A DNA stretch of 64,000 nt from Lacihabitans sp. CCS-44 (GCF_024343735.1 NZ_RJUE01000008.1:1-64000), one strand, 5' to 3'; numbered from the stretch's first letter, positions 1 through 13,284 are shown. The notes: generated from the letters alone by a model not told the origin. Program-made: numbers and translations.

Positions 1-3000
1 TGGAGCCAACACAGTAGCTTGATAAGTAAGTACTTGAGAAGCGGCAGAAGCGATATTAGCGATGCTCCATGTCAAGGTATCGTTCAGCAGACTGCCAGCA
101 TTACTGATGTTTCTGATATTGGCATATCCGTTCGGAATGGCGTCTTCAATAACAACAGCAGTAGCAGCATCAGGTCCAGCATTATTCACCGTGATAGTAA
201 AAGTGACGGTATCGCCTACATTAGGAGTAGGATTATTGATGATTTTGGTCAAACTCAAATTGGCCACTTGTGGCACTGCAGTTATCTGACTTTGATCATC
301 TTCAACAGGGTTATCATTACTTGGGGTACTATTTGGGTCATATTGATCCGAATTGGTCACCTGAGCAATGTTTGTAAAGTTTCTACCAAGAATTGGAGCG
401 GAAATTCTTGCTTGATATGTTAGCAATAAGTCTGAGCCATTTGCCAATGAAATGTTTGTCCAATTAATGATAGAGCCATTTAGAATGCCAGAGTTACTAA
501 TGTTTGTAATTCCATAATATCCGTTAGGCATAATATCTTCAACACTTACGTTTGTAGCCATATTTGGCCCCGAATTGTGAAGTGTCAGCGTAAAAGTCAC
601 CAAGTCACCTACATTTGGTGAAATATCGTTGATAGATTTAACCAAGCTCAGATTTGCTGTGTTTGGTGTTACAGTTACTTCCGACTGGTCATTTTCTCCA
701 TTGGTATTATTACCCGGCGTACTATTCGGGTCAAATTGATCAACAGAAAAGACCTGGGCTATATTTGTGAAATTGATACCCGGAGCTGGTGATTCTACAA
801 CAGCTTGGTAAGTTAAGACCACTGAAGAGCCACTTGCTAAGCTTAATATTGTCCATTCTAGATTGCTTCCAACAAATGTACCTGAATTGCTAACATTGCT
901 GATGTTGGTGTATCCATTTGGAATTATATCTTGAAGTAGAATATTTGTTGCTAAGTTAGGCCCAGCGTTATGCAATGTGATCGTAAAAGTAACTACCTCA
1001 CCTGGATTTGGATTAAGGTTATTTACTTGCTTTGTCAAACTTAAATCAGCTTGCTGAGGCACTGCGGTTATCTCGGCTTGATCGTCTTCTGTACCAACAT
1101 TGTTGTTTGGAATACTATTTGGGTCAAATTGATCCGCACCAACTATTTCTACGATGTTTCGATGACTGATTCCTATTCCTGATTGCTCAACACGAACTTG
1201 ATAAGTGAAAACGGTATCAGCACCATTGGCTAAACTATCGATAGTCCAACTTATTTCGTTTCCAGTAAGTATTCCACTACCCGAAATGCTCCCAATGTTA
1301 GAATATCCATTCGGAATTATGTCTTTCACAGAAATATCTGTTGCTGCATCAGGGCCGGCATTGCTTACTGTTATAGTGAAAGTAACAAGATCACCATTTT
1401 GAGGATATAAATCACTTATTTGTTTACTAATACTTAGGTTTGAAATTTGAGGAATGGTAGTAACCTGAGACTGATCATCTTCAAAAGTATTGTTATTGTT
1501 TGGGCTACTATTTGGGTCAAATTCCTCTACATCAGAAATCTGTGCAATATTAGTGAAATAGGTACCTAAAAGAGGGGCTTGGACAGTTACATCATAGCTC
1601 AAAATCAAATTACTGCCATTTGCTAAAGTAGAGATATTCCACGTAAGAATATTTCCAACCAATACACCAGAATTACTAATATTTGTGATACTTGAATATC
1701 CGTTAGGTATCGTGTCTTTAATTATGATGTTGTTAGCTATATCTGGTCCAATATTATTCAAATCTATCGTGAAAGTTATTATTTCACCTACTTGTGGGGT
1801 AAGGTTATTAACTTGTTTTAATAGACTCAAATTTGCAACTCTTGGAACTGCCGTGATTTCAGCTTGATCGTTCTCAGTTGCTACATCGTTATTGGGTACG
1901 CTATTAGGGTCAAACTGATCTGAAGCAACGATTTGTGCTACATTTTTAAAGTTTATGCCTAAAGCAGGGGCATTTACAGTGGCTTGGTATGTAATAATTA
2001 AATTCGCACCATTTGCTATACTAATGCCTGTCCAGTTTATTGTATTTCCAGTAAGACTTCCAGAATTGGTAATATTTATAATATTTCCATATCCATTTGG
2101 AACAATATCTTCAATGGCTACATTAGTAGCTTGGTCAGGACCAGCATTGTGCAGAGTAATAGTGAAAGTAACAACGTCTCCCACATTTGGAGTTGCGTCG
2201 CTAATTTGCTTGGTTAGACTTAAGTCAGCCCCTTGCAACGTTGCTGTTACCGAAGCTTGATCATCCTCTGTGCTAATGCTATTGTTAGGACTACTGTCTG
2301 GGTCAAACTGGTTCGATGCTGAAACTTGGGCTACATTTGTAAAGCTTACGCCTGAGCCTGGAGACAAAACAGAAGCCTGATAGGTAAATGTTTGATTTGT
2401 TCCAAAAGCTAAATTGGCTAAATTCCAAGTTATTGTATTTCCCAATAAAACTCCGCCATTGCTTATATTCGTAATCGTTCCAAATCCATTTGCCACAACG
2501 TTTGCTACGGCCACATTTGTGGCAGTGTTTGGTCCGTCATTGTTCAAAGTAACGGTAAAAGTAACAACATCACCAACAGTAGGTAATACATTACTTATTT
2601 GATTTGCCAAACTCAAATCTGCAATTAATGGAACAGCGGTAGTGCTAGACTGATCGTCTTCAGTAGAAATTCCGTTATTCGGCGTACTATCAACGTCTTG
2701 CTCATTTGCTGCTGTAACTTGGGCCACCGTGGCATAATTTGTTCCTACCAATGGTGGTGCTACTGTAGCTTGGTAACTAAGTGTTTGGCTGCTGTTGTTA
2801 GTAACATTAGCAAGATTCCAGGTAATAGTATTTCCTGATAAAATTCCACCATTGCTGATATTAATAATATTAGTGAAACCATTTGGTACAATGTTTTTTA
2901 TTTCAACATTGGTGGCTGAACTGAGGTCTGCATTAGATAAATCTACTGTAAAAGTGACGATTTCACCAACATTAGGACTACTATTGCTTATTTGATTTAC

Positions 3001-3100
3001 AAGTGATAAATCGATAATTGGAACTGGCACTGGGGCAGCACTACTTTCATTATTTGCTAAATTCTGCTCAGGTTGGTCTCCAGAAATTGAGGCTGTGTTT
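1..3100 (-). repeat. Coding array of DUF11 units, exactly 393 bp (131 aa) each, at least 8 copies
   Basis: The landmark aaagt (VTFT strand of DUF11) occurs at 200, 593, 986, 1379, 1772, 2165, 2558 and 2951, exactly 393 bp apart. Units begin [11 protein letters not shown]-like, carry NxGPxxATNVxxxDIxPNGY and end with a linker resembling DQFDPNSxPNN followed by EDDQ. A ninth, more divergent DUF11 copy precedes them near 3060-3380. The array continues past the window edge. Confidence 0.9.
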
Positions 3101-6100
3101 AGATATCCACCGGGTGCTATTACTTTGGCAGTTATGAATAAATCTTCGGAATCACCATTTAACATATTCCCAACATTCCAACTTGCCCCAACCCACGTTC
3201 CTTTTGATGTACTCACAGCTACAAGTTCATATCCAGTAGGTAATACATCAGTAACAACCACATTTGTGGCGTTGGTTGGGCCAAAGTTAGTTGCTTTTAC
3301 ATTGAATATTACAGTGTCACCCACAAAAGGATTAGCTATATTCACAGTTTTTAAAACCTCCAAATCGGTCACTGCTAACCCGAAATTGTTTCCACAAGTA
3401 CCTTGGCCCGCAGCTGTAAAAGAAGCAATGTAATAGCCGGTAGGAGATGGACTTGGATTTGTTAAGGAATATCCAGCCGGTATTGGTTGGGTAAGTTGCA
3501 CAATATATTGACTTGCAATAGGTTGAGAATAATTTACTCTGATGTTATCAAAGTATACAAGGTCTCCAGGAACCATCAGTGAGCTTCCCGAGCTCACAAA
3601 TCTGATAGTAGTGGTTGGAGATCTATAATTGGTGATATCAAAGGTCATCGAACCTGTCTGATTACCATCAGCACCCGTGAATCTTTTAAGTAAAGTCCAG
3701 CTAGAAGGAGTTGCGGAGGTTGCAATCTGTAAATCAACATAGTCATTAACCTGAAGATCAAGGTTTTGTTCGTTGAAGTCCAAAGATAAACTTGCAGAAA
3801 CAGCATCGGTAATATTTAATGATCTGTAAGCCCCGCTAACCACATTTGCGTCAGATTGAATCCTTAGACCATTGCTGCTTAATATTTGTACGTTATTTTG
3901 ACCAAAAGTTCCAAGATCACCAATTTTTGTCCAGCTAGTAGTCCAATTGGTTGTTCCATTACTTTGATTTGGCGTAATACTTGCATTAAATTGGTCAAGA
4001 TAATACAAACTATTAGTAAGAGGGTTAATGACAAAATTGAAATAACCACTACTATCAGACAATTTAGAATCAATAGTTGGTTCACCAAGGTCAATGATGC
4101 CGTTTTTGTTTAAATCTGAAATCAGATTTACAGAAGTGTTTTCAAGTCCAATTTCTCCTACGCTGAAAGAACCATTGTTGTTATTATCGATATAAACAGT
4201 TCCGCTAATTTCATTGATCAATGGAGAAGAAGCACACGAAACAGTAATATTTACTAAGGCCACATCACAAATTTGGGGGTCTTCTAAGCTACAAACTCTA
4301 TATTCGAACTGGTCAGCTCCTGTGAAACCTTGATTTGGCGTATAATTTATTGTTCCGTTTGAGTTTACACTTACTGTTCCATTTGAAGGTAAAATAGTAA
4401 CACCAGTAAATGATACCTTAGAAGTATCAGGTTTTCCGATTATATCATTTTGAAGAACATTTATCACAACATTTTTGTCAACCGACGTAAATGCGTTGTC
4501 ATCACTACTAATAAGTTTTGGCAAAACCCCAAGATAGTTGTCTTTGTCACAAACTCCCAATACTACAAAACTTGCGGTTTGAGTATTTAAAGTAGCAGGT
4601 ATATATGCTCCATTGGTATTGCTGGTGTTTACTTTAGCTACATAACATACGGGCGGATTTTTGTAAAAAGATAACTCTATATTATCAATCCAAAAGTAGT
4701 CGTCTGTAGACACTGATCCGTTGGTTATGAACTGCAAAGTATTTACACCGTTAGGATCGTAGGCCGTTATGGGCAAATATACATTTGTGTAATTAACATC
4801 AGTACCTACTGCTAATCCATCATTTAAAGTAAAAACTGTAGTACCGTTTATTAATACATTTACACCTTCGCCTTGTCGATCCAAGCTTTGTCTTCGATAG
4901 CTGAATTTTAAAACAGCACTTATGGTATTGTTGAACGTAAGTGCTCTGTTTATTCCATTTACTGGTCCAGAAAGTCTAATGGCGTTTCCAAACCCAGATC
5001 CGTCTGTCATTATTCTTACATCGCCTGTATTTACCACTCCATCATCGCTTGACTCTGTCCAATTATTGTTCCAATTTAGGCCACCGTCGTTGCCAGAGTA
5101 GCTAACAGAAGGGTCAAAATCGTCTCTAGCGTTGTTGCCATCTCTTGTACTGAATGTGTAGTTTCCAGAAATATCTGAAACAGTGGATTCTGTTATCCCT
5201 TCTCCAATGTCTACAACACCGTTGCAGTTTGCATCAAGGTACAAATCAACTTTTACACCCACTGCTGGGGCTTCTCCATTATATATACCATCGTCTGGCA
5301 ATGATTCAACAAACACTTTACCTCGGAAAAGATTCTCATTAGAATTTGCGATACAAGTAGATATTCTTATTTTCACTAAAGCCACGTCACAGATACCAGG
5401 ATATTCAACAGAACAAAGTCTGTATTCAAACTCATCGGTTCCTTGAAATCCATTATTTGGCGTATATGTTAAAGTTCCATCGGGGTTTATAGTTACAGTT
5501 CCATTACTTGGTTGCAACAATCCAAGCGTAGTTATAGAGTTTGGATTAGGGGTACATAAAAACCCATAATCGTTGGTTTGAACATCTATTATTACTGGAA
5601 TGTTGGGTTCTGTGTCACTAATGTCATCATTAGCAATAATCAATTGTTGTAAACAACGAGGCTCCATAACGTAACCCACATCCATACCTGGAGACCCTGC
5701 CGGTGCTCCATTGGGATCTTGTCCCCAAATGGCTGCTATCTTTGTTCCATCACAAGTAAAAACCGAAAGGCCAGTTTGGTCATTGTCTGGATCTAAGATT
5801 TTATAAGATTGAAGAGCGGTGATTGGAACAGCGATATCGTAAGGCATACCACATGGACTTGTAGTTGCCGTTTGGGATGCTAAATTACCATCATATTTTA
5901 TGTAAAGCGTAGTAGCTGTAGGTGCCGTTACCCAAACTGGGTTAAAGTTTCCTGATAAGTTACTACTTCCTGGTGCCCAGGCCACACTAGCAAATGTTGA
6001 AAGTCTAGATTCGGGTATCATGTTGAAAGACCAGTCAAAAGATCTTCCATCAGCATCTGCGTCGAAAACTGCAACAGCCGTAAATGCTTCACCATTTCTA

Positions 6101-9100
6101 CTAGCAAACTTATAAGCCGCCGCTTGATTTAGGTCCAGATATCCATAAGATTTTCCTGCTAAAGCAAAAGAACCAGAGGCTCCAGTACCTGAAGACCAAT
6201 CAATGGTAATTGAGGTAGCCAAGTTATTGGTAAAAAATGCGTAAACTGGTGCTGTACTTAAGGTGGTGTGAGCAGGAGAATAATAGACATCGCCATAAAA
6301 ATTACCCGGAAGTAAGGCAATGTTTCTTGTTCCATAATTATCTATACTTCCAAAAACCACATCGACACCAAAATTATTAGTTGAGGTAATAATTGCTCCA
6401 GATTTAATATCATTCGCATTGTTAATATCCGTGGCTGTGCCTGGTGTAGAGGAAGTGCCATCATAAAACCAAACCTCACCTTCATTTAAGGTTGGAGAAG
6501 AAATGTCTACTGTGCCATCAGCATCATAATCTAGGTTTATGATAGTATTGTTTTCAGAAGCTCTTGCAAAAATACCTGTATATTTGAAGGCTGCTGTAGA
6601 ACCAAGGGTATTATCCTCTCCAAAAGGAATTACGAAAAATTTTCCAAATCTGGTTAAGTCGAAAACGTTAGTCTTAAGGTTTTGGACATCAAAATTGTTG
6701 CTTCCTGTAGCAGAACCCGCGTCGCCAGATATCTTTGAAATGGCTATATCATTTGAACTTAAAATTTTGTCCTTACCATCAAAATGAAAGTCACTTGCAC
6801 TTCTAGGATTATATCTAAAATGATCATCTATTAGGATATATCCACCTGCAGGAATAATATCGGTTGGGTAGCCAGGGGCTCTTCCATTGTTTAATATCCC
6901 ATCTCCCCATACTTCTGTGGTAACTTGCGATGGTATTGTTATATCGCTTTCATAGCCATCTTCCCAATGGTCAAATGTTATGGTGTTTCCAGGATAAGGG
7001 ATTTTTATACTGATTACTGTTCTAACAGAGTCTGTCAAAAAGCTTCCACCACCTGCACTCCACAGAGCTTTTCGAAGAAAGCTTGTGCTTTCAGGGAAAG
7101 GGAGATAGTAGGTTTTACTTTTTGTAGCTTCAGAACATGGATCATTTAGAGATTCTTCTATTTGAACATTCACCGTAGCTTCAGAACAACATGCTGCCGA
7201 ACTACTAGAACAAACGCTATAGGTAAATTGGTCAGTTCCATAAAAATTTCCGTTCGGTAGGTAGGTTATTTCTCCATTTGATCCAATCTGAATAAAACCA
7301 TTACTTGGCTGATTTACAATTGTTATTCTTGAAGGGTCAGTATCACCCAAATCATTGTTTAAAACCTCAATTATCACTGGAGAACCCTGTGAACCAGTAG
7401 CGTTGTCGTTGGCTGCAGAGATATAAGTGGTACTGATTGTATGAGAACTAGACCTTGGGCCATTACAGCCATATGCGGTAGCTGTTATAGTAGAGGTTCC
7501 AGTCCAGCCAGCCAAGAATGTAACTGCACCTGTCGAAGTATTGATTGTATTGCCAAAGGTCAAACTTGCTCCATCAAGAGCATAAGATATACTTGTTGAA
7601 TTTGTAGAAGTGGCAGTATATAATATTGTAGATGCTACCTGACATCTTATTGATGCTGTGCCAAGTGAGAATATTGGCAAACCAACTGTAGGCGTAACTG
7701 TTACTGTATGAATGGTGCTTTTTGGTCCACTGCATCCTGTGGCAACAGCAGTAATCCTTGTAGTACCACTCCATCCTGCAGAATAAGTTACAACACCTGT
7801 ATTGGCATCAATGGTATTTCCTCCAGCCAAACTCAAACCATCAAGATTGTACGTAAGGGATGTTTCATTAGTTGAAGTAGCCGTATATTGAACACTTCCG
7901 ACACCTTGACACCTTATAGATGTGGAACCCATTCCAAAAACAGGATTTGTAACTGAAGGAGTAGTTGTAATTGTGTGGGTTTGCTGAGTTGGGCCATAAC
8001 AACCAGAGGCAGTTACCGTTACTGTAGAGGTGCCAGTCCAAGATGCCGAAAATGTAACTGCACCAGTACTTGCGTTAATGGTATTGCCACCATTCAAACT
8101 TGTAGCGTCTAAACTATAAACTCTGCTTGTAGAATTTGCGGCAGTTGCAGTGTACATTATTGTTCCCAAACCTTGACAACGTATAGAGCTAAGTCCAAGA
8201 GCAAAAACTGGAACTTGAACAGCTTGAGCTGTTGTAACAGTATGAGTAGTTGATTTTGGTCCGTTACAGCCAGAAGCAGTTACCGTAATTGTAGATGTAC
8301 CAAACCAAGCAGGAGCAAATACTACTTCTCCAGTAGCTGTATTTATGGTATTTCCACCAGACAAACTTGTATTGTCTAATGCATAACTTATGCCCGAATT
8401 GTTGGTAGCATTGGCCGCATATACAACACTTCCCCCACCTATACATCTGTTTGAACTACTTCCCAATACGAAAACAGGATTACCAACTGTGGGTGTAGTA
8501 GTTATAACATGGGTTGAAGTTAAGGGCCCAAAACATCCATAAGCAGTTGCAGTAACTGTAGAATTTCCAGACCAAGTGTTGCTAAATGTTACTGTTCCTG
8601 TCGAAGCATTAATTGTATTTCCTGCCCCTATACTGGTGGCATCTAAAGAATAAGAAATGCTGGTAGAATTCAGAGCTGTAGCTGAATAATTAACGCTTCC
8701 TGCATTTTGACATCGAACCGAACCACTTCCCAACGAGAAAATCGGAGCTTGTAAAGGTTGAGCTGTGGTAACTGTGTGTGTGGTGCTTTTTGGTCCATTA
8801 CAACCCGTTGCAGTGGCTGTTACTTGTGAGACTCCAAACCAGGTACTCACAAAAGTTACTTCTCCAGTAGTCGCGTTTATTGTATTTCCAGCATTGACAC
8901 TGTTAATGTCTAATGTAAAGGCAATTCCAGTATTGTTGGTTGCTGTCGCAGAGTAAACTATACTTGCTGCACTTTGGCATCGTGTAGAGTTCAATCCTAA
9001 ACTAAATGTTGGTGAACCAACAGTAGGTGTAATCGTTACTGTATGAATGGCAGTTTTAGGTCCATTACAACCGTAAGCTGTAGCTGTAATGGTAGAGGTT

Positions 9101-11889
9101 CCTGTCCAGCCAGCAACGAAAGTTACTACGCCTGTTGAGGAGTTAATAGTGTTTCCACCAGATAAACTTGCGGCATTTAATGAATAAACTACACTGGTTG
9201 AATTTGTGGCGGTTGCTGAATAAGATATTGACTCAGCCCCTTGGCATCTTGTTGAACTAGCTCCAGAGTCAAATATTGGTGTTTCTACACTTGCAGTGCT
9301 AGAAGCTGTATGTGATGCTGAAGCGGAACTATTACATCCAGATGCGGTGGCTGTGATAATTGCATCACCGATCCAACCTGATAAATAATTTACTCTTCCG
9401 TTAGAGGCATTTATTGTATTCCCAGCCAATAGGCTTGCAGCATCTAGTGAATAGGTTATGCTGGTACTATTCGAAGCTGTTGCGGTGTATATAATGTTTC
9501 CATTTGCTTGGCATCTAAAAGAATTGCTTCCCAACGCAAAAGTAGGTGTTCCGACACTTGCAGTAGTGGTTACTGTATGTGTTGCGGTTTTAGGGCCATT
9601 ACAGCCAGTAGCAGTAGCGGTTATTGTTGAAGTTCCACTCCAAGTGGAGGTAAAATTAACCTCTCCAGTAGCTGCATTTATCGTGTTTCCGGCTAATGTA
9701 CTTGTGGCATCCAGCGTATAAGTCAAACTTGTTGCGTTTGATGCAGTTGCAGTATAGCTTGTATTTCCTGCTGCTTGACAGCGAGTAGAGGAGCTACCCA
9801 AGGCAAAAACAGGAGTAGTAACTGATGGGGTAACTGTAACAGTATGACTGGCACTAGTTGGGCCATTACAACCAGTGGCTGTAGCAGTTATTGTTGAAGT
9901 TCCAGCCCAAGTGGATACATATGTCACTGCTCCAGTACTTGCGTTTATGGTGTTACCTGCTAGTGTACTAACCAAATTTAATGCGTATGTAATGCCTGTT
10001 GAATTGCTTGCAGATGCATTATAAACAACAGTTGCCGCTCCTTGACATCTTGTTGAACTAACCCCAGAAGTGAAGGTTGGTGTGCCTACGCTTGGTGTAA
10101 TAGTTACTGTATGACTAGCACTACTTGGTCCATTACAACCATTTGCTGTCGCAGTAATAATTGCAGATCCATTATATCCATTTAAAAAAGTAACTGCACC
10201 GGTACTTGCATTAATAGTATTGCCCGCTGTGCTGCTTGTAGCATCCAATGTGTATGTAATACTCGTAGAATTACTGGCTGTTGCCGAATACGTTACCGTT
10301 CCTGCACCTTGGCACCTGGTAGAACTTGAACCTGTACCAAAAATCGGAGTGCCAACAGTCGGAGTTATGGTCACCGTATGGTTAGCCGTCTTTGGTCCAT
10401 TACAACCTGTAGCAGTTGCAGTTATAGTAGAAGTTCCAGACCATCCAGCTACGTAGTTTACCTCTCCAGTGAGGTTATTAATAGTATTGCCAGCGGTTAA
10501 ACTTGCAGTATTTAAGGAATAAGAAATGCCCGTTGCGTTGATAGCTGTGGCGGTATAAGTAATATTGCCTAGGCCTTGACATCTAATAGAACTAGCCCCT
10601 ATACCAAATATAGGAGTCTCAACAGATGGCGTTATGGTGACAGTATGGGTTGAACTTGTAGGTCCATTACAGCCTTGTGCTGTGGCAGTAATAATGGCCG
10701 TTCCAGTATATCCAGCAGTAAATGTCACCGCTCCTGTTGCGGAGTTTATACTGTTTCCGGCAGATAAGCTAGTTGCGTCTAAGCTGAAGGTAATACTAGT
10801 AGAGTTTGATGCAGTTGCTCCAAAATTCACAACAGCTGCATTTTGGCATCGGGTAGAGCTTGCTCCTAATCCAAATGTCGGAACTCCTACTGATGGAGTC
10901 GTAGTTACTGTATGTGTAGCATTGGTAGGCCCATTACACCCAATAGCTGTGGCAGTAATTACGGTAGTTCCACTCCAGTTAGCCGCATAGCTAACCTCAC
11001 CAGTCAAAGTATTTATGGTATTTCCTGCATTCTGACTTGTTATGTCGATAGAATAAGTTACGCTTGTAGAATTAGAGGCAGCGGCTGAATAAGTCACACT
11101 TCCTGCAGCTTGACATCTGATAGAACTATTTCCCATTCCAAAAGACGGTGTTCCTACTGATGCCACAATAGTAACATTAGTAGTTGCTGTGGCACTACAT
11201 GCTGTGCCGTCAGTTACAGTTAGGGTATAGATTCCTCCATTCGAAGTGCCTACATTATTCAATGATGGATTTTGTAAGCTTGAAGAAAACCCATTGGGTC
11301 CAGACCATGAAAATATTGTGCCCCCTGAAGAACTTCCCGTCAGATTAAGGATGCCATTCACACATACTGGGGAATCACTAGCAGCGATGGCTGTGATTGG
11401 GGTATAGCATGGGTGATGAAAACCTTGATCTAGAAAATATTCCAGAGTGGTACTGCTTACATGAAAAATATTGGTAATGCCAACTTTTTCGGCTCCAATT
11501 AGACCATCATTTCCATCAGAATCTAACTGGTTGGATGAAAGAGGATTGCTTTTTGGTGAGACAAGAAAATCTCCACCTGGGTTTCTGAAAACCAAGTAAT
11601 AGTCTGATTCTGAAAGATTTGAAAATTCAAAAAAACCAGGATTTCCCAGCGAATCGTCAATGGTAACAACAAACGATGACATTACATCGGTTGATGGGTC
11701 AGGAGAAGAGCCGGATGGAATATATAACTCCACACGTACATTGTTTATTCCAGATAAAACAGATTCATCTTGAATACCGTTTGCATTGATATCCTCCCAG
11801 ACATAATTGCCAACTTTGTTTTGAGAAAAAACACTCGAACTTATAATTATTAGGTAGCACGTAATAAGAATGAAATAAATCTTTTTCAT
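1..11889 (-). CDS. Giant secreted DUF11/SdrB-type repeat protein (N-terminal 3963 residues, runs off the left edge)
   Basis: The reading frame is open from ATG at 11889 to base 1 with no stop. Residues 1-22 are a signal peptide ([10 protein letters not shown]... ending SVFSQ). Then come an SdrB-like domain ([17 protein letters not shown], about 25-160), a PKD/Ig-like segment (about 161-240), 14 copies of an 89-residue unit (about 241-1487), a Big_9-like domain, an IgGFc-binding-like region (about 1583-2060, with FDHWEDGYE), two sets of Big_9 + SdrB + jelly-roll-like modules (about 2085-2780), and DUF11 repeats from about 2840 onward. Such architecture is typical of very large cell-surface or secreted adhesin-like proteins of Bacteroidota exported by T9SS. 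A C-terminal sorting domain is expected beyond the edge but is not visible. It diverges from rhaT over a 181-bp gap. The function (adhesion, matrix) is inferred from architecture only. Confidence 0.93.
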   Translation of the reverse strand, partial: MKKIYFILITCYLIIISSSVFSQNKVGNYVWEDINANGIQDESVLSGINNVRVELYIPSGSSPDPSTDVMSSFVVTIDDSLGNPGFFEFSNLSESDYYLVFRNPGGDFLVSPKSNPLSSNQLDSDGNDGLIGAEKVGITNIFHVSSTTLEYFLDQGFHHPCYTPITAIAASDSPVCVNGILNLTGSSSGGTIFSWSGPNGFSSSLQNPSLNNVGTSNGGIYTLTVTDGTACSATATTNVTIVASVGTPSFGMGNSSIRCQAAGSVTYSAAASNSTSVTYSIDITSQNAGNTINTLTGEVSYAANWSGTTVITATAIGCNGPTNATHTVTTTPSVGVPTFGLGASSTRCQNAAVVNFGATASNSTSITFSLDATSLSAGNSINSATGAVTFTAGYTGTAIITATAQGCNGPTSSTHTVTITPSVETPIFGIGASSIRCQGLGNITYTATAINATGISYSLNTASLTAGNTINNLTGEVNYVAGWSGTSTITATATGCNGPKTANHTVTITPTVGTPIFGTGSSSTRCQGAGTVTYSATASNSTSITYTLDATSSTAGNTINASTGAVTFLNGYNGSAIITATANGCNGPSSASHTVTITPSVGTPTFTSGVSSTRCQGAATVVYNASASNSTGITYALNLVSTLAGNTINASTGAVTYVSTWAGTSTITATATGCNGPTSASHTVTVTPSVTTPVFALGSSSTRCQAAGNTSYTATASNATSLTYTLDATSTLAGNTINAATGEVNFTSTWSGTSTITATATGCNGPKTATHTVTTTASVGTPTFALGSNSFRCQANGNIIYTATASNSTSITYSLDAASLLAGNTINASNGRVNYLSGWIGDAIITATASGCNSSASASHTASSTASVETPIFDSGASSTRCQGAESISYSATATNSTSVVYSLNAASLSGGNTINSSTGVVTFVAGWTGTSTITATAYGCNGPKTAIHTVTITPTVGSPTFSLGLNSTRCQSAASIVYSATATNNTGIAFTLDINSVNAGNTINATTGEVTFVSTWFGVSQVTATATGCNGPKSTTHTVTTAQPLQAPIFSLGSGSVRCQNAGSVNYSATALNSTSISYSLDATSIGAGNTINASTGTVTFSNTWSGNSTVTATAYGCFGPLTSTHVITTTPTVGNPVFVLGSSSNRCIGGGSVVYAANATNNSGISYALDNTSLSGGNTINTATGEVVFAPAWFGTSTITVTASGCNGPKSTTHTVTTAQAVQVPVFALGLSSIRCQGLGTIMYTATAANSTSRVYSLDATSLNGGNTINASTGAVTFSASWTGTSTVTVTASGCYGPTQQTHTITTTPSVTNPVFGMGSTSIRCQGVGSVQYTATSTNETSLTYNLDGLSLAGGNTIDANTGVVTYSAGWSGTTRITAVATGCSGPKSTIHTVTVTPTVGLPIFSLGTASIRCQVASTILYTATSTNSTSISYALDGASLTFGNTINTSTGAVTFLAGWTGTSTITATAYGCNGPRSSSHTISTTYISAANDNATGSQGSPVIIEVLNNDLGDTDPSRITIVNQPSNGFIQIGSNGEITYLPNGNFYGTDQFTYSVCSSSSAACCSEATVNVQIEESLNDPCSEATKSKTYYLPFPESTSFLRKALWSAGGGSFLTDSVRTVISIKIPYPGNTITFDHWEDGYESDITIPSQVTTEVWGDGILNNGRAPGYPTDIIPAGGYILIDDHFRYNPRSASDFHFDGKDKILSSNDIAISKISGDAGSATGSNNFDVQNLKTNVFDLTRFGKFFVIPFGEDNTLGSTAAFKYTGIFARASENNTIINLDYDADGTVDISSPTLNEGEVWFYDGTSSTPGTATDINNANDIKSGAIITSTNNFGVDVVFGSIDNYGTRNIALLPGNFYGDVYYSPAHTTLSTAPVYAFFTNNLATSITIDWSSGTGASGSFALAGKSYGYLDLNQAAAYKFASRNGEAFTAVAVFDADADGRSFDWSFNMIPESRLSTFASVAWAPGSSNLSGNFNPVWVTAPTATTLYIKYDGNLASQTATTSPCGMPYDIAVPITALQSYKILDPDNDQTGLSVFTCDGTKIAAIWGQDPNGAPAGSPGMDVGYVMEPRCLQQLIIANDDISDTEPNIPVIIDVQTNDYGFLCTPNPNSITTLGLLQPSNGTVTINPDGTLTYTPNNGFQGTDEFEYRLCSVEYPGICDVALVKIRISTCIANSNENLFRGKVFVESLPDDGIYNGEAPAVGVKVDLYLDANCNGVVDIGEGITESTVSDISGNYTFSTRDGNNARDDFDPSVSYSGNDGGLNWNNNWTESSDDGVVNTGDVRIMTDGSGFGNAIRLSGPVNGINRALTFNNTISAVLKFSYRRQSLDRQGEGVNVLINGTTVFTLNDGLAVGTDVNYTNVYLPITAYDPNGVNTLQFITNGSVSTDDYFWIDNIELSFYKNPPVCYVAKVNTSNTNGAYIPATLNTQTASFVVLGVCDKDNYLGVLPKLISSDDNAFTSVDKNVVINVLQNDIIGKPDTSKVSFTGVTILPSNGTVSVNSNGTINYTPNQGFTGADQFEYRVCSLEDPQICDVALVNITVSCASSPLINEISGTVYIDNNNNGSFSVGEIGLENTSVNLISDLNKNGIIDLGEPTIDSKLSDSSGYFNFVINPLTNSLYYLDQFNASITPNQSNGTTNWTTSWTKIGDLGTFGQNNVQILSSNGLRIQSDANVVSGAYRSLNITDAVSASLSLDFNEQNLDLQVNDYVDLQIATSATPSSWTLLKRFTGADGNQTGSMTFDITNYRSPTTTIRFVSSGSSLMVPGDLVYFDNIRVNYSQPIASQYIVQLTQPIPAGYSLTNPSPSPTGYYIASFTAAGQGTCGNNFGLAVTDLEVLKTVNIANPFVGDTVIFNVKATNFGPTNATNVVVTDVLPTGYELVAVSTSKGTWVGASWNVGNMLNGDSEDLFITAKVIAPGGYLNTASISGDQPEQNLANNESSAAPVPVPIIDLSLVNQISNSSPNVGEIVTFTVDLSNADLSSATNVEIKNIVPNGFTNIINISNGGILSGNTITWNLANVTNNSSQTLSYQATVAPPLVGTNYATVAQVTAANEQDVDSTPNNGISTEDDQSSTTAVPLIADLSLANQISNVLPTVGDVVTFTVTLNNDGPNTATNVAVANVVANGFGTITNISNGGVLLGNTITWNLANLAFGTNQTFTYQASVLSPGSGVSFTNVAQVSASNQFDPDSSPNNSISTEDDQASVTATLQGADLSLTKQISDATPNVGDVVTFTITLHNAGPDQATNVAIEDIVPNGYGNIINITNSGSLTGNTINWTGISIANGANLIITYQATVNAPALGINFKNVAQIVASDQFDPNSVPNNDVATENDQAEITAVPRVANLSLLKQVNNLTPQVGEIITFTIDLNNIGPDIANNIIIKDTIPNGYSSITNISNSGVLVGNILTWNISTLANGSNLILSYDVTVQAPLLGTYFTNIAQISDVEEFDPNSSPNNNNTFEDDQSQVTTIPQISNLSISKQISDLYPQNGDLVTFTITVSNAGPDAATDISVKDIIPNGYSNIGSISGSGILTGNEISWTIDSLANGADTVFTYQVRVEQSGIGISHRNIVEIVGADQFDPNSIPNNNVGTEDDQAEITAVPQQADLSLTKQVNNLNPNPGEVVTFTITLHNAGPNLATNILLQDIIPNGYTNISNVSNSGTFVGSNLEWTILSLASGSSVVLTYQAVVESPAPGINFTNIAQVFSVDQFDPNSTPGNNTNGENDQSEVTVTPNTANLSLVKSINDISPNVGDLVTFTLTLHNSGPNMATNVSVEDIMPNGYYGITNISNSGILNGSIINWTNISLANGSDLLLTYQARISAPILGRNFTNIAQVTNSDQYDPNSTPSNDNPVEDDQSQITAVPQVANLSLTKIINNPTPNVGDTVTFTITVNNAGPDAATAVVIEDAIPNGYANIRNISNAGSLLNDTLTWSIANIASAASQVLTYQATVLAP
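7430..11167 (-). repeat. Coding array of 14 x 267 bp (89-aa units)
   Basis: The landmark for the Cys-Asn-Gly-Pro codons (attaca or variant on the plus strand) falls at 7462, 7729, 7996, 8263, 8530, 8797, 9064, 9331, 9598 and on to 10933, every 267 bp without exception. Each unit reads roughly TPxFGxGxSSxRCQ, then [17 protein letters not shown], then AGNTIN...TG.V, then W.GT..ITATAxGCNGP. Each has one Cys in RCQ and usually one in GCNG, suggesting a disulfide per unit. Nucleotide sequences have clearly diverged between units while length is constant. Boundaries are approximate. Confidence 0.92.
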
Positions 11890-11927
11890 AATCCTATTAT
11901 TTATAGTGCTTGTAGTAGTGGAATTCG

Positions 11928-11943
11928 TACAAAAATGATGCCA
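11928..11943 (-). promoter_or_regulatory. Sigma-54-like -24/-12 element before the giant gene
   Basis: Read on the minus strand this is TGGCATCATTTTTGTA. Against the RpoN consensus TGGCAYRNNNNTTGCW it keeps TGGCAY, TTG and the final W, and misses R7 and C15. It lies about 39 bases upstream of the ATG at 11889, which would give a 5' leader of roughly 30 bases. A similar element lies before the other giant gene at 47341. This is a motif match only. Confidence 0.4.
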
Positions 11944-12032
11944 CCTAATAACTTATTTCAGGTAAAAAAAACTGTGATTTTAAAAAAAAAGCTAAAAGGT
12001 GAGTAAAGGAGAGTGAATTTCAAAAAGTCATT

Positions 12033-12040
12033 TATATTTG
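12033..12040 (+). promoter_or_regulatory. Bacteroidota -7 promoter motif for rhaT
   Basis: TATATTTG matches the Bacteroidota primary-sigma -7 consensus TAnnTTTG and sits 30 bases before the rhaT start codon. No convincing -33 TTG is seen at the expected spacing. Confidence 0.4.
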
Positions 12041-12070
12041 TAAATTAATAAAAAACAACCCTAAAATACA

Positions 12071-13123
12071 ATGGAATCAATACTAGGAATCATTTTTCAC
12101 TCTATAGGAGGCTTCTCTTCAGGCAGTTTCTACATGCCATTCAAAAAAGTTAAAGGCTGGGCTTGGGAAAGTTATTGGATAGTGGGTGGATTATTTTCTT
12201 GGTTGATTGTTCCTCCCATTGCTGCCTACTTAACTATTCCAAATTTTGGAGAAATAATTTCTGGCATGGACTCTTCTGTACTAAATTTTACATTTTTAAT
12301 GGGATTGTTGTGGGGAATCGGTGGACTTACCTATGGTTTGGGTGTACGATATTTGGGTATGTCGCTCGGCAACTCTGTAGTTTTGGGTTTTTGTTCAGCC
12401 TTTGGTGCCTTGGTTCCAGCTATTTATTACGATTTTAACCCTACTGACGGCAAAACTACCTTTACTGACATGCTTCATAGCAGTGGAGGCCAAATGGTTC
12501 TTACAGGCGTGTTGGTTTGTATTGTCGGTATTGCAGTTTTAGGAAGAGCCGGCCTTTTGAAGGAAAAAAGTCTTACAAAAGAACAAAAAGTAGCCAGTGT
12601 AAAAGAATTTAGTTTGGTAAAAGGACTCATAATAGCCATCATTTCAGGTATTTTAAGCTCGTTTTTTAACTTTGGAATTGAAGCAGGAAAACCAATGGCT
12701 GATGCCGCTGTGGCTTCGGGTAACAATCCTCTATTTCAGAACAACGTTACTTATATTATCATTATGTGGGGTGGGCTCACTACCAATTTTTTGTGGTGTA
12801 TGTATCTTAATTTCAAGAACAAAACCTTTGGCGACTATACAAATGCCAAAACACCAATAGTGAGTAACGTGCTTTTTTCAGGTATAGCAGGCACCATGTG
12901 GTTTTTGCAGTTTTTCTTCTATGGCATGGGCGAAAGCAAACTCGGCAACGGTGCCAGTTCATGGATACTTCACATGGCTACCATCATACTTACGGCCAAT
13001 CTTTGGGGGCTTTGGCTTAAAGAGTGGAAAGGCGTATCGGCCAAAGCCTTCCGCACTTTTGTGATTGGAATAGCCATCATGATGTTGTCAATTTTCTTGG
13101 TGGGTATTGGCAATTCGATGTAA
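12071..13123 (+). CDS. rhaT: L-rhamnose/proton symporter RhaT
   Basis: This 350-residue polytopic inner-membrane protein has about ten hydrophobic segments and begins MESILGIIFHSIGGFSSGSF, with YMPFKKVKGWAWESYW soon after, the conserved start of RhaT-family permeases (drug/metabolite transporter superfamily). RhaT imports L-rhamnose with a proton. The length matches the family. It is the first gene of the plus-strand block that later includes the rhamnose aldolase/dehydrogenase (25140) and isomerase (27866), supporting the substrate. It is followed by a clear intrinsic terminator at 13152, so it is probably transcribed alone. It is divergent from the giant minus-strand gene. Confidence 0.93.
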   Translation: MESILGIIFHSIGGFSSGSFYMPFKKVKGWAWESYWIVGGLFSWLIVPPIAAYLTIPNFGEIISGMDSSVLNFTFLMGLLWGIGGLTYGLGVRYLGMSLGNSVVLGFCSAFGALVPAIYYDFNPTDGKTTFTDMLHSSGGQMVLTGVLVCIVGIAVLGRAGLLKEKSLTKEQKVASVKEFSLVKGLIIAIISGILSSFFNFGIEAGKPMADAAVASGNNPLFQNNVTYIIIMWGGLTTNFLWCMYLNFKNKTFGDYTNAKTPIVSNVLFSGIAGTMWFLQFFFYGMGESKLGNGASSWILHMATIILTANLWGLWLKEWKGVSAKAFRTFVIGIAIMMLSIFLVGIGNSM

Positions 13124-13151
13124 GATTCTATTTTTTGTAAAAAAAATATTT

Positions 13152-13188
13152 AACCAAGCTGCTCTATTATTGAGTGGCTTGGTTTTTT
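13152..13188 (+). terminator. Intrinsic terminator after rhaT
   Basis: An 8-bp perfect stem AACCAAGC/GCTTGGTT encloses a loop that itself pairs CTC with GAG, and is followed by a T run. It lies 28 bases after the rhaT stop. Confidence 0.85.
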
Positions 13189-13284
13189 GTTTTATTAAGT
13201 ATTAATTTATACCTCATTTGTTCCAATCTGTCGAATATTTCTCCCGCTTTATATATTTAATAAAACTCTAATTTTAGCGTTTGC

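Noticed and set aside
8264-11000. Numerous open frames of 60-120 residues on both strands across the repeat region
   Set aside because: They recur with the 267-bp and 393-bp periods of the minus-strand giant gene and are shadows of its repeats.
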